Below the pieces are notes generated by a model that worked only from the letters and a program-made list of their open reading frames with translations, made no database searches and was not told the DNA's origin. From NCBI GenBank assembly GCA_026075535.2, contig AP026538.1, positions 6,882,001-6,946,000 on the forward strand: a stretch of DNA of 64,000 bases. The letters run 5' to 3'. Made by a program: the position numbers and the translations under genes. How positions within the stretch are numbered: the stretch's first letter is position 1; each line of letters starts with the position of its first letter. Positions 14,325 through 27,262 of the stretch are shown here, one piece after another. Origin of the DNA: Tricholoma matsutake (lineage: Eukaryota > Basidiomycota > Agaricomycetes > Agaricales > Tricholomataceae).

Positions 14325-15327
14325 GTGTAATGTTGAAGAGGTTGATCCTGGTGATGTTAAAGAAACGGTCGGAGCTGTATAGATCACTACAAGCGAGAGA
14401 GCAACGCAAAAAATGAAAAGCTACCAAGGGCTTAGTATCGTTAATTGGGTATGGATAAAGATTATTGAAGCAAGAAGGAGGGACCAAGTGTAGAAAGACG
14501 CGTCCACAGTGGTTCAACAAACTCCAGTGCACGCGTTGACTTGGACCAACATGCACTAATCAGGATCGTATAGATAAGATTAGATGCCATGACATTAGGC
14601 TCCTGCGACCACTTCGTGCGTTAGAATACTCAACGTAGACAGACGGTAATTATATATAACGAGTCTAGGTGCGCATCACCTAGTAAACACCACTTTTGAA
14701 CAGCAAAAATGGTTTCCTATTTTTCCTATTCCTCTAGTAGAAATGCCCCTCAGTTTCGCCGAGTCATGACACATAACAAAACTGTTAGAGCACTTTTAAA
14801 TTGTCAAGATACTCAAGAGTTAAAACTGACGGGCTAAATTTTTTGTCATCAGAGCTCGAGACTAGATATGGTGTGGCTAGATCACGATGTCATGTTTATG
14901 CTGTGGAAGGCCAATGAATAACACCGAATTGACATCATTTTAGAACTTCTAAGGGGGTGTAAACTTTTTTTTTGCTCCTACCAATTTGGCCGCTGTGGAA
15001 AAGTGGTGTTGTGATGTTGTGGTGGTGCGCACCATACATTAGGGCAGGATTAATTACTGAACTAGATACAAAACACGAAACGTTTGGGTACCAGCCTGCC
15101 AGGTTCACATAGACTAAGGATACGGGGTACGTAAACAGTATTCTAGACAGTGTTTAGCGCTAGCGTGTGCAATGTGGTTGGTAGACTCGGAGCGCTATAA
15201 GAGACTATTTGTTTTTGGCATGCTTTAATTTACTACAACGATGGGGAAAATGAAATTCCGCTGATGCCGGTTAATCGAACTGTGTGTAATCGGATCAGTG
15301 GTACTGTATCACAGATACAAGATTTCC
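14325..15327. other. Spacer between myosin II and the ppo gene
   Basis: About 1 kb that should contain the myosin promoter and possibly a short untranslated or coding first exon, followed by the ppo 3' flank. No RNA gene, repeat or other ORF with recognisable motifs is seen. Confidence 0.5.
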
Positions 15328-18300
15328 TTATACCTGCACAACGAGGGAATCCGGGAAAGGGGTAGTCTTCCCTTGCATATTGATGTACCACTGCTGCGGG
15401 CTACCATGCAATTCTTCCGTGAACCTATTACGGACCGACTCGTACTATGAGAATGTACTACAAGGAAGGGGTAACCGAAACGGACCTAGCAAATCTTCCA
15501 GACTGTCCTGGGGCACGTTTGAGATTTTTCAGTCCAAGCACTGTTCCTAGAATAGTCGGAGCGGTCTATTGCATTTCAGGAAGTGCTCCCACGGCGTCAA
15601 GCGGTGAACTTACGGATTCGAAAAACTGAGCAGAGAGAAGTCTGGCGAAGACGATTGAATAACGAACGGGCATCGATCAAACGAGGAGGAAATCCTACCC
15701 ATACTCTCCAAACCCAAAGATTCCAGCCGCATTATCAGGCTTGTCGTAGGTTGCTGTGGTAGGAGTTGCTCCAAATCTGGAAGTCTGAAAAGTTGTCAGG
15801 TCTCGAGAACTCTGTTTTAGAACACACACTCACATCAACATTGGCATTGACAATGCTGGCAAAGATTCTCTGACCAGCTTGAACTCTAGAATGTTCGATG
15901 GAAACATCTTTGCCCGCCGTGCGGTATACACCCGAGACCTGTAACAATTGAGCTGCTGGCAATCTGAACGAGAAATAATAATAATTACAGTTGGATTAAG
16001 GCCTGGAAAAATATTTAGCACCGTTGTTTAGCTTACAAAATACTGACAGGACCCACGTAGAGCTTCTTGAACATAAACCATAATTTTCGCGACCGTTTCT
16101 TTGTCATGACACGCGGAAACCAACTTGACAATCTCCTCTCGTTCATTTCGCTTGTCGTCGTCAAGGTAGAAATCGACCACATGCGCAATGACTTGTGAGA
16201 AGAGGGCGGCAGTAGGAACCACGGCGGAAAATACTTGTGCGGCCAACTCTTTGGTGGTATAATCTGTTCCAGCCTCGCGGACTCGCTTCAAAAACCGGTG
16301 ACTATCATAGTTTTTGATGGCTATATGGTCGAGAATTTCCGTCGGTGTCACCTATCGCTTGTCAGCAAGAAATATTACAAGAAGAAAAAATCGAAACAAG
16401 TACCCAGCCTAAATGAGCCTCCGTGACGTTCAAGATCTTTCTAAACGCTTCAACAGAGCTCTCCCGTAAATGCCAATCATGGGCGGGATCGATGTTCAAG
16501 AAGACATATCTGTCAAAATGCTCAGACATTCCACATTGAAAGGGTGGCTTTCAAAACTGACCGAGCCGTATTCGCGAACATCTTATACATTTCTTGTTCG
16601 TAAAAAGTACCGGAGGGGTTGGAGATAGTTTTGAGCGGAAGTCCAAGCTGCCGAGAGACGTATTAGGACTGTACAGGATGAGGCGGAGCACTCACAATCT
16701 TCTCGGAAACCCAACGAACTGGCACCAGATTGATCACGTCTCCAACTATGTCAACGTATTTTGAATTATCTCCAACATGGTGGACTGCTTTCTCTGTAAT
16801 CAGAGCTTTGACTTCCTTCGTAAAATATCCTGCCCAAGTTTCATGAGGAGGCTCTGAATATGGAAGCAGGCTCTCGACATTTTTGCGACCTTTAACGAAG
16901 TCGCTGCGAGTTTTGTGCAAGATAGTCAATTTATGGTCTTCCTTGTCGGCCTTACAATCGAGTTTAGTAAAAATCTCATACCCAAAATTCCAAAGATCGT
17001 ACCGTTGGGGGAGTTGTAATGATGTCGAATATGCGGTCGTTGTAGGCAGACACGAAAGAAGGGTCGGACAGGACTTGCTTGACACCATTAAAACTGTTGA
17101 TTACGCCGGTAACAGAGGGGAGTTGCGGTCGGGTCCATGTGTATTTGTTGACGAGGTTCACATCTTTGGTGAGAATTTCCCTCATGTACACTGGATCAAG
17201 GAAGGGGAAGTGAGCATATGCAGATCCAGCCGGGTAATGATCAGGCAACGTTCGGAAGAGTAGCTTAGTGAGGATTCCACCATAGGAACCGTCCTTAGTA
17301 TCGTATTGACAGTCTTCGTACCCCCACGAGGTCAAATTGAACGCTAGAAGAGCACCCCGTAAGCATCGACTGCACCTAGTTAAAAGAAATAAACACGGAC
17401 GAGTAAATTCAGTGGTAAAGAATGGATCCCCCCGAGTCAGAGAGACAGCATCTGCCAAGATGGCCCTAGAGATAGTGTAACCCGGGCATAAGCCTGCTCC
17501 AGGTCCCGGGACTTTTGTTTCTTCTGCCTGAAGGCCGACCTGGGATGGCTGTCAGTACCTCAGAAGATGGCAGTAGAGAACAAAAATACTGACATGTAAT
17601 TCAAGATTCTCGATATCTTTATATAGAGCTGCTGCAGCAGTCTGGTGAAAAGTCAACCTTTCGACATACATAGGAAATTCGCCACTTAACCTACATGTAT
17701 CTTTTCGTCGGGGTTCCACTCCTTGAACGTTTTATAGGCTGCAAGCTTTTAGGGCAAGATTCGATGGTAGGGGATATGGACTTACGCTTGAGTCCTAAAA
17801 ATTTTCTAAATTCGTTGAGCTTGGAAGAAGAAAGTCAACAAGCGCCGAAGTAGCGAGTCAAAATTACATACCGAACATGTCCCCCAGGCTCTGCCTTGCT
17901 CAATTCCAAGTATCTCAATGATACGAAGAGCTTCGGGTGTTCCTCTAGCTTTAAAGGCTCCAGCGCGATGTTCAGTGGCGTCTTGGATAGTTCTCGCCAA
18001 GTCATCATCTTTGAAGCGTCCATCAGGTTCTCGTTTCAGACTATGAGTGTAAGAATCAGCTTCCCGCAAAGCACGGAGCCTTTGTCGATGTCCTCACCCG
18101 TTGAACTCCCATGTCCTAACGTCCGTGTGCGGAATCAGGTACTTGTGAGCAGCCAGCTTGAAATCTTGGACGGTGATCTGTTATCTAATGAAGGCGGAGA
18201 GCTTCGCAGAGCGATAAGATCTAACCTGGCTCGAGTCTCTGCCCTCAAACAGCTTCGAGAACGTGTTTGTTGTCCATTCAGCATCTTGCGCTGATAATGT

Positions 18301-19773
18301 AGAATGCCACCGGTAAAGAAGATTGAATTCCACAGATACTACGTTTCCCTTGCCTTGCGGAGAAACCTCGTGGTCTGACTCTCGCATAGACTGAAAGAGT
18401 GAATCAAAATAGTATAGGAAGAAGACCTGAGATAATTACCATGAGAGGGTCGAGACGCCAATCGGACCTGTCACGAATAAGGCCCAAAATTGCACCCACA
18501 TAATCTTTGAAATGTGCAAGACGTCAGACATGTATACTACCTCGAAGAGAGACGTTGAACGTACCTCCTAAGATGATCTGGAGGAAAAATCCGCAATTAA
18601 CCATTCGTGCGCGATTGAAGATCTCATCATCTTGGGCGAGCCGCGCTTGTTCGTCTTGCGGGACAGGAAAAACGAATGTACCATTCTCATTGATGTTCAA
18701 AAGCTTCTGAGCGATGTACTGCAGAATAGTGAGCGACAGACCACGGAATAGTCAAAATAGGGCTAACATTATGGTTTCGACTCAACAATACCAATAGTGC
18801 ACAACTAGCAGGAGGCATGAAAAGTAGTCTGCTGTCAGCGAATACGTCCTCCCAAAGCCTGCCCGTCCCGTCCTTGCGTCTGACTTGATTCACCTGACTT
18901 TCAGAGTTTCCGTAGAGGATACTTAAATCTAGATAGCTACTAGTATCGTTCTTTGTCCAATCCGTGTGATTTGTGTTGAAAATACTATGGATGACCAAGT
19001 CCGCGAATGCGAAGAATAGGCTGGAGATCCCACCAGGATGAGGAACAAATTCCTCTCGTCTAAGTAGCGTGTCGAACACGAGACCAGGATCTGGAAGTAC
19101 GTGTTTTGGTACGAAACGGAGTCCAGGGACTGAGCGTGCATATGGAGACCCAGCTTTGCCAAGAGAGGGGAATAAGGGATTGTAATTGGACCCGTCGGCG
19201 GTACGAAACGCGTATTTTATGTTGCCGAGTGAATTAGTTACCACTGCAGAGCCGCCTGTGGGGGGACACAGATAACTGCGGGGGGGATGAGGCAAGTCTT
19301 TGTACACTGAAAATTACCAACAGAGATTAGCATATCTGTCACCTTTGGGTGGTAGACTTACGAAGATCTATCACATAACGCTGAATTTGCATGGAGCGAT
19401 CAGAGTTCTTATATCGGGCCATCAGGACGAGGACCTTCTCCAGCTGTGATTCATTATTAGAACCATGTTAAGTCGCGTCAGAAAGAAAGGCCCACCAACA
19501 GCTTGCGATCATCGAGACCAATGGTATTCCCGTGCTTCACCGCATCCCAAAATGCAGGCTAAATAACATTATCGGGACAACAAATCTCGACGGTAACACA
19601 AATCAACGCACGAGATCGGAGATTTTGACAGCGGGATGAGACCATAATTCAAGCGTCTCTGAAACTTTCTTGAAGGATTCATCTGATTCAGGACACGCAG
19701 CGTCGGTGTCCAATGGTGCGTGTGATTCTGTAACGAAGTCGACTGCCTGGGTAAAGTGATTAAGGATGTTCAT
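15328..19773 (-). CDS. Ppo-type fatty-acid heme dioxygenase with cysteine-less P450-like domain
   Basis: Psi-factor producing oxygenase family: an N-terminal animal-peroxidase-like heme dioxygenase that oxygenates linoleate/oleate, fused to a C-terminal P450-like domain that in diol synthases rearranges the hydroperoxide. The peroxidase half shows the PHPPRSYL entry, ADLVIHSIFNTNH (distal His region), SSYLDLSILYGNSE and LLYRWHSTL, with the catalytic Tyr and proximal His of the family YRWH motif near 18330. The P450-like half shows YVQEALR (ExxR), AGQRIFASIVNANVD, then FGFGEYG joined to LLSAQFFES, and KNLKRAPG; it ends TTPFPDSLVVQV at the TAA at 15328-15330. More than a dozen short introns are present; I did not define all of them. 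The start at 19773 (MNILNHF) is chosen; Met at 19866 is in frame and possible. The FGxGxxxCxG cysteine is replaced (see findings), as known for PpoC-like 10-dioxygenases, so diol synthase activity is unlikely. Confidence 0.88.
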
Positions 19774-20469
19774 TACAGATATGAACCTAAAGAGTGGGGT
19801 AGAAAAGAAGAGGATGATATGAGGGAGTGGGGAAATAAAGAGTTTCTTAAATAACCGCGTCAACATGGCTTGTCGCCTACTCCAAGATGGGATTAGAGCG
19901 CGTCGGAAGAAGCAAATCGCCTTGAGGCTGCTGAGGGCTCCCTGATACCTGGTTCTAGACAAGACGCAGGATGCGCCGATCAAATGATGTAAAAAGTATT
20001 GACGGTCGCAAGATAACCTGAGATAGTCGACAACAATCTATCACAGCAACAGGCTCAGCCATGATCATACAAGGCGGTACGAGCCCTCGACAAAAAGGAC
20101 TTTCTTCAGAGAGACTTGTAGATTGGCAGTTAACTGTTTCAAACTCCGTGCCTGATTCACTGCCACGAAAACTGTGTGCCTCACTTAAAGGAGTTGGAGC
20201 TCGTCGGCCCAACTCGCTGACCGATTTACGAGATGCATAGGCATCCGAGAAAGCCACCCAAGAAGGCCACGCGTGTGTAAACACCTCCATTCACCGAAAT
20301 ATATTAATATTAGTTCGTGTAGGGGTATGGAGAATCAAGCATGACTGGGGGTAAGGGAACGCAGTGCAGGATCTAAAGCCAGGCAGATGCGAATGAAACT
20401 GTTGAACTTAATCCAGTTCTGACTCGGCAGGAGTATACATCAGCCACACGGATCCAGAAGCTGGGGATT
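19774..20469. other. Spacer between ppo and ykt6
   Basis: Probably the ppo promoter and ykt6 3' UTR. A 111-aa minus-strand ORF (19955-20290) lies here without recognisable motifs, and I do not accept it as a gene. A 31-codon in-frame upstream extension of ppo begins at 19866. Confidence 0.5.
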
Positions 20470-21228
20470 TCACACGATGACACAACATGAATTTTGCTGT
20501 GGAATGATGATGAATATCAGCAGAGCGCGGTAAAAGACATCAACATATACCTTCTTAGCAGTCTTATAGAACGCTTTGCTTGAAGTGGAGAGCGCATTCG
20601 ATCTCTCCACGAGACTATCCAGTTTCTCTCCTCGCTGTAGAACTGATTCGATTGTTTTATGCTGCGCAGCAACAGTTCAGCACACATATACACTGCCAAG
20701 GGTTGTTGGACACGCACAAGAACAATTTTCGTCTCGTCCAACTCTTGCTGCACCCTCATGATAGTATCTGCTTGTCTGGGATCCTGGTACTTCTGAACGT
20801 ACGTCGTAATATCCGGGAATGATATCGCAGCCGAGTTATTGAATGACGATTGCGGTACTTTGGCAGTGAAGTCGTCAAGAAGTCTACTTAATAGCGAGAA
20901 GGCGGGCCGAATGGGATACTCCTGGTCCGTGATGATGACCGCTAATAGTTTCTTTGAGCGTTCAGAATCGAAGGGATAAAGTCTCATTACCAGCCAGTTG
21001 CTCTGTGCCTCCGCGGTTGTATACATGCGCTGTATAGTTATTCTCCTGCACGCTTTGCCGTTGACCTTGCGGGGTTCGTTCCGCAACTGTTTTAGAGAAG
21101 AAAGTCATGAACTCGCCAACAGAGCCTCTCTGATAGAATGAGAATGAAGACAAGTCATTGGCAGTGCTGAGAATAGCACAAGCGCCAGATGGTGGTGTCA
21201 ACACCACGGATATCGAGAAGATCTTCAT
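20470..21228 (-). CDS. ykt6: Ykt6 R-SNARE
   Basis: Prenylated/palmitoylated R-SNARE acting in ER-Golgi, vacuolar and autophagosome fusion. Exons are 20991-21228, 20718-20941, 20551-20661 and 20470-20496; 600 nt, 199 aa, the usual family length. The longin domain gives [46 protein letters not shown] and [15 protein letters not shown]. The SNARE motif begins [12 protein letters not shown] and continues across an intron through [20 protein letters not shown], which includes the central arginine position. The last exon encodes QNSCCVIV and stop: a CaaX-like end with a second cysteine beside it, the lipidation signal typical of Ykt6. The introns are 49, 56 and 54 nt. It is the last host gene before the transposon-rich half of the window. 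Confidence 0.95.
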
Positions 21229-21329
21229 AGTATTAGGGTCGTAAGTGAATCAACGTCGTAGCAGACTGCAGAGACGTCTTTTATGTCACGCGTGACCGCA
21301 CATCACAGGCTTAATCCATTGCACTGTCC

Positions 21330-22297
21330 TACTTCAACTTGTTGATGTCGTCATCCCTACCGCAAACGGCTCTGGGTTCCCTCATCGCCTTTTTGCCGTA
21401 TATACTCCTTGGGATCCTGGGGGACCTGATGTCGGGACTTTCTGGCTGGCACTGAGGCTTGTAATGCCTCCCCTTTCCCCTGGTCAGCAATTGGTGATTT
21501 CAATGCCACTCTGGCTGCATGCGAGACATCCTCCCTTTCTCCATCACCTGTTAACCGCAATTGTTACTCATCCTTCCTCTCCGCAACGCACGCCCATGAC
21601 CTGTGGACTGATCAGCCTGACCGAAACATACACCATCACTACACTTATCACAACACCTTTGGCAGCTCCATCATTGATCGTGCTGCCCATTCTATTGATG
21701 GCATACTTGAGGGCTCTATTGAAGTTGCCCCATATTTCATTAGTGCTACTGATCATTGCCCTATTTTCATCACCATCACACTGCATCCTCCTCACTCCTC
21801 CGTGATGCTACCTTGCCATCCTTCTCCCTCTCCTTATCCTCCCCATTATTGTTACCCATCTGCACACACATGCAAAGCAGAACTTCAAAATTTTGCTGAC
21901 AGTGTGGATCAACACATCAACTCTCATCCTTCCCTTCAATCTGACATCACCTCTGAAGACACTTTTGAGCATCATTACAACCTCCTCTCTACTATCCTAT
22001 CCAATGCTGCCTCATCTTCATTCACTTTACCCTCTTGCTGACAACCTTTTCCCTCTTCACCTCGCCTGCAATATGGGCAATCATACATGAAACAAATGTA
22101 TCAACCACTTGATATATCATGTCTGCAAGGGTCCTCACATCTTCTTCTACTTCTGTCACAATAATCCTTGGAGTTGTGTACATGTCCTTGCCTATGATCA
22201 GAATCTATGGTTGCCGCCTGCAATGACTCCAACCCTTCTTCCCCAATCATCCTTCCTCACTTACCTCACTAGTGTAAGTATGTGCTCTATGAGACAC
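21330..22297 (+). mobile_element. LINE-type retrotransposon, endonuclease half
   Basis: Decayed non-LTR retrotransposon. Reading across frames shows an AP-endonuclease (EEP) fold: FAVYTPWDPGGP, then PWSAIGDFNATL, then SSIIDRAAHS, and ATDHCPIFITI, the equivalent of the SDH motif. At least one frameshift separates the first and second motifs. The 5' end appears truncated about 100 bp upstream of ykt6, so any N-terminal ORF1 is missing. It stops where Ty3 element A begins and its continuation, the reverse-transcriptase half, resumes at 48882. Confidence 0.75.
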
Positions 22298-22496
22298 TGT
22301 GGTGACCCAGGGCTTGACCCCACATTTGTATATATTATATTTCTTTGCTATTGACCTGGCTGGCCCCTATAAAGGGACCAGCCTTCTATTTACATAATCA
22401 ATCTCTTTACTATCACCTCGAGTACACACAATAAATATATGTTATTTGTGTTTAGCTCCTGTGTGATATTAAGGGACCCCCCTATGACTCACTACA
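22298..22496 (+). repeat. 5' LTR of element A
   Basis: Begins TGTGGTGACCCAGGGC and ends near GACTCACTACA. It contains a TATA box (TATAAA at 22368-22373). It matches 48689-48881 with about eleven substitutions and one short deletion by eye. The 3' boundary is uncertain by 10-15 bp. Confidence 0.85.
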
Positions 22497-22741
22497 GTTT
22501 TTTAAACACTCAAACTCGTATAGAGTTAAGCTTGACATTGCCCCATCAGTGATCGTCATCAACATGACCCTGAACTTCTCCCGCAAAGGGAGAAAATTCT
22601 CAATGTGATCAGCGACGGAAGCATATCCATCACTAGGACCCGAATCAAGTTTCTTTGCACTTGACTCTTTGCTTTTCGCCTGCTGCTACGACTGAAATTC
22701 TTTTTCTCCATTGCTGAAGATTGTACCTCAAGAACGAGACC

Positions 22742-25646
22742 ATGGTTTTGACCAGGGCCAAGAACAAGAACAAGCTGAAGCCTGCTCCCAAGCAGGATGC
22801 GCAAGGTAAATCTCATCCATTGCCATCAGGGTCAGATTCTCCTTGGCGTGCTCCAAAAGATTTAGCTGGATCCCATCCACTCAAGGCGCATACAAGCACC
22901 TCAAGAAACAATGTTTCTCCTATTAGGGACTTTCAGACCCTCAAAGCACATACAGCTGCTTCGAGAAATCTCGATTCCTCTGCCCTCGGCCCACACCATT
23001 GATGGCCCACCATCGAGGACGCCGATGACAGTGAACCCAAATCCAGAAAATCTGTCTCATCAAACAACAGTCGAGGAGACACTCGTTCCAATCCAGGACC
23101 TTCTCCTGGCTTGCAGAAGCTTTCTCCTCTGGATGAATTGACCCCTGAGCCCAACAACCACTGGATTACCCCTGGTAGTGGTATGGATATTCCCTGCAAC
23201 AACCAGATGTACGAGACACCTGGATTATTCCCTGCCATATGGCTGGATTTAACAGCATCGGCACCTGCAACACCGATGAACGCTGACGATCAGCTGCGCT
23301 GACGCCTAGAGAAAAGACCCCTTGAGGCCAAACCTTGAGAGGATGAATCAGACGACAAATTTGGAGCTGAGCATTTTGCTCAGATCACAACGGATATGTT
23401 TACCCATTGGATGGATGCAAGATATTTTGAACCAATTAAGTTGGAAAACCAACTTAAAGATCTGGTGTTAAGTTATGCCAGTCCCTTTGCCCGTAGGGAA
23501 ATAATCAACCCTACTATGCCTCATTCCACAGCAATGGAACGAGATCCCAACCCTGCCCAACCTCATTCCACCAACCCAGCAGAACGAGAAAATCCTGCCA
23601 CCCACAGATGTGGTTCCCCACATCTACAGAGGCCCAAGTTTTCTCATGAAGTACCTTCTAAAAGGAAGGTACACTATATCAACAACAACAGGATTGTCCT
23701 TCAGAGGATACACGATGGCAATATCCAGGATGGACATCCCACCTCGATCCCCAATCAGGGGATCCATTTCGACAAAGATGGTCAACCTTGGGATAAGGAT
23801 GACCCTTCATCTCGCCATAAAAAGCGAGAGAGCCCACCATCTGTAAATTCCTGACAGCCTGTGCAGAGTCATGCTGGCCATGGAGGACCACCAGATGGAG
23901 ATGGGTCCAGGGATGATGGTAATGGAAGTGATAGTGACTCGACATATAGCACGTCGAGCAATGAAAGTACCGAACATTCTTCCCGATTTGAGGAAGAGGT
24001 GTCCTGCAGATACTCGTCAAATCCCCAATGAGGAGCGCAAACACGCACTTCTTCCAGACATACCCCATCTGGATGTTCTGGTACCCCACGAGAACCAAGT
24101 AGCCCTTACTGGTCTACATCTTCCTATCCCGATTCTTATTGAGATAAAGGCTCTCGCCATCCCTCAAAATATTTGAGGGACATTCATGCCAAGATACATA
24201 GACAGATCGACAACAAGGTCTCTGTCTTGACAGAGATTCCTGCCACTGGAGGCAAGAACGGTCCCAGAGTTCCCAATCCATCGAAGTATGGTGGATTACC
24301 CAACACCGAAGCCTTTGAAAGATGGATGAATGCCCTTCTTCAGTGGTTAAAGGTGAACAAGGTGTGCTCTGAACTGGACTCAGACCGCATCGAATATATG
24401 GCAATGTTCCTTGAGAACACCGCCCTCACTTGGTTTGAAGATAGTGTTGATGGTGCATACCATCAACGATCTGCCTGGACTTTCAAGGAAGTCATCACTG
24501 GCCTATATGACCGGTTTGTGCATGAAAATGCAACCCACGACATGACCGACAAGTTCTGGCACGTCGAGTATAACGCCGATGAGGGCGTTATGGGCTATTA
24601 CCACAAACTGGAGCGCTATGCTACCAGGATGATACTGGCACCCAATCCATTTATGTTCAAAATGCAATTGGTGACCAGGTTGCCCACAAGCATCATATCC
24701 TTTGTACTAGACAAAGGATATTCCGCTGAGACAAGCTCAGTGCAAGATATCCTACACTTTGCCTGCCAGGCGGAGGAAATCAGTAAGATGAGAAAATGCT
24801 TCAATGAAAAGAAGTGTATAATGGATTCCACCAAGTCGAAGAGTGCATCCTCTTTGACTAAAGCTTCCAAAACAAAAGACCCTTCTCCCGAATGGTCTCA
24901 TGAACAATCCTGGGATCATTCTCATAAACACGATAAGAACTATTGTGATAGTTCTAAATATCTGGGGTCGAAGTATCCTACCAAGGAGCTTTGAAGTCAT
25001 GGCGATAGTGATCGCCATAACAAAGATCATTGTGATACTCAACATCACACATCTGGAGGGAAACCATCCAGACACTCTGGATCCAAATCAGACAAAAGGT
25101 CTGATGACAAGAAGAACCCAATTTGTTACAGCTGTGGAGGTCCACACTACTCCACAGATAAGGGCTGCCCTAAGTACAGACAGCCCAAACCATTGGCTAA
25201 GATGTATGCCACTTGAGAAGGATCAGCATCTATGGCTAATCCCCAAACCTCCCAGGCTCAACTGCATGGTGAGCATCATCCGAGTCCTACCTGGGACTCA
25301 GATTCACATTCTGCGATGAATGAGAGACTCGCCGCAGCATACAGCAACTCAGAGGATAACTCTCGCTCTGAATATGGGTCTGCCTTGTCAGACATGAACC
25401 CTGATGGTTCTCAGTACAGTTCAGAAGGTGAACTGTGAACTTGGAGTCTGACACTGGGGGTGACACCAGTGAATATTCTGGATCAGAACACTTTGGTGCG
25501 ATCTGAGAAATCCTTTTGGAGTATGACTCCGACAGTTGCCCATCCACCCAGTCAGTATCCGACTCAGAGGAAGACTCTGAGGATGAGACAGGGAGAAATT
25601 CTCCATCATTTTCTGAAAGATTAGGCGTCATGATAGATGACCTATT
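22742..25646 (+). pseudogene. Gag of element A (decayed)
   Basis: Begins MVLTRAKNKNKLKPAPKQ. After a long hydrophilic, proline/serine-rich N-terminus comes the retrotransposon gag domain (about 24173-24994) with FERWMNALLQWLKVNKVCSE and LTWFEDSVDGAYHQRSAW, then a histidine/serine-rich linker and a CCHC-like knuckle (CYSCGGPHYSTDKGCPKY, about 25120-25180). In-frame TGA codons interrupt it near 23000, 23301, 23854 and 24994. The coding sequence is cut at 25646 by element B and its downstream partner resumes at 41873. Confidence 0.8.
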
Positions 25647-26058
25647 TGTTAGGAAACCACCCCATTACCTAATAAAATTTCATTTTTATTTTATTCTGTC
25701 AAATTATGCTACATTATGCTAAATGATGCCAAATGATGCTGCACTTTGATAGCATGAGAATTTGATTTCACATGCATCAATATGTACGCACATGTATGAG
25801 TGCATCGGTAACAACAATGTACAATATATGTAACATAGTATATAAACCCTAAATACATGCCTAGGGGACCCTAGTTGTGTTCTCTTAGGTATTCCACCTA
25901 CATTTTCAGTGTGAAAGGACTATCTCAACAAATTCACCTATTAATAACCCCTCATATCAAAACCATCAATTACCCCATCACACACACGGATCCCGCCCCC
26001 TTCTTGTAGAGAGAACCCGCATGGTCTTAGCTAGCAGATAGTGGGTGTTGCCCTAACA
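25647..26058 (+). repeat. 5' LTR of element B
   Basis: 412 bp, TGTTAGGAAACC to GCCCTAACA, with a TATA-like TATATAAACCC near 25838-25850. It differs from 41461-41872 at roughly 20 positions by eye, mostly C/T or G/A. Confidence 0.95.
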
Positions 26059-26523
26059 GAAGAACACAACTGCCCATATCAGTGCGCCTTCTCTTACTTG
26101 TGCATATGTCATTGTTCCACTGTGCCACATCTGATTACTCATCCTTTTGGCACAAGCTGGAAGTACTTGTATATACATAATCTACCTTTTCTTTTGTAAG
26201 TCGATGCCAGGCCTCACCTTACATTGCGACTGCTAGTGTTAGGACAGCTGCAACCAGACAACCGATTGGATCTGGTTTAGTTACAATTTACATCACTCTA
26301 TTCGGACGACTATTTTAGTTACAAGCTGAATTCAGTGTTATCTCCGAGATCAGGCACTGTTGGAAGGGTTATTGATCCAAAGTGTCAAATTAGGCACCCG
26401 ATGAACGATGAACGAATGACAAACGATTCACGAACCATCACGTGACCCATAAACATTTGGAGAGGTCTCAAAAAAAAAATCTTGAATTTGTCGAAAAAGT
26501 GATTCATCACAGATCTAACAATT
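26059..26523 (+). other. Untranslated leader of element B
   Basis: 465 bp between the 5' LTR and the gag start of element B. No clear primer-binding site could be identified by eye, and no ORF of interest. Confidence 0.5.
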
Positions 26524-26825
26524 ATGTCCGAACCCTCAACTTCTAATCCCGGCCCTAATCCTGTCCCCACACCAGCACTAGAGGCAAAAATTGATGTGCT
26601 TACAGTGCAAATGTCCCAATTAGTGTCAGTGTTGGCAGCATCACAGCCCAGACAAGCAGAAGTACAGCCAGAGACAACAGGAGAAAGAGATGATGAGATG
26701 GAGGAGATGGTGGAGTGGATGTCACAGGAGGATGAGATGGCAGAGAAATCTGGAAATGGAAAAGCACACTTACCTAAGTACACATCCCCACAAATCTTTG
26801 ATGGTACCATGGAGAATACAAAATC
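26524..26825 (+). pseudogene. Gag of element B, first segment
   Basis: Starts MSEPSTSNPGPNPVPTPALE and runs through a predicted helical stretch (ALEAKIDVLTVQMSQLVSVL) to the peptide PKYTSPQIFDGTMENTK, where element D is inserted. It continues in frame at 29844 (SFINSIV). The inserted element explains the apparent stop. Together with the two later segments this is a Ty3-type gag with a C-terminal CCHC knuckle. Confidence 0.88.
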
Positions 26826-27251
26826 TACAAGGGCAACCTAAGCCTCTAGCAAAGGGAAATCCAAAGTTAAAATTATACTACATAATACAGGCATTGGGGA
26901 CACACCTAGCAAAGGGAAATCCGAAGAGAAAACTCTAAGGATCCCCTTGCTGATGCCCAGTATATGTGAAGACGACAAAAATCAAATATAACCTAAGAAT
27001 AGAAAAAGGCGGAGATAGGCGGATCAAGGCCGCTGAATGACATCATACCAAGGGGTATGTGTCGGAAGGGGTACTCCGCCTCCAAATATAAAAGTGTCAA
27101 CATGTACAAACATGATAGCAAGGGAAAATTAGTAATAAAATCTGGAAAAATCATAGAAAATGAAGAATAGAAGGAAACGAGGTGGGGAAAAATATAGGAT
27201 GAACATAAAAAATAGGAAAAACACACAGGGCACCCCCCTAGTCCCCTTACA
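26826..27251 (-). repeat. 3' LTR of element D
   Basis: 426 bp, aligns end to end with 29413-29838 with about seven substitutions, mainly C/T or G/A. Confidence 0.93.
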
Positions 27252-27262
27252 TCACCCCCTCT

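Noticed and set aside
15328..15400. An apparent frameshift before the last residues of the Ppo protein
   Set aside because: It came from miscounting a C run; with four C the frame runs directly to FPDSLVVQV and the stop.
19955..20290. A 111-aa ORF upstream of the Ppo start
   Set aside because: No motif or splice pattern joins it to Ppo; composition is not convincing.
26993..27226. Minus-strand ORF MCFSYFLCSSYIF and its copy at 29580-29870
   Set aside because: Located in the LTRs of element D; membrane-like composition is a by-product of AT-rich LTR sequence.
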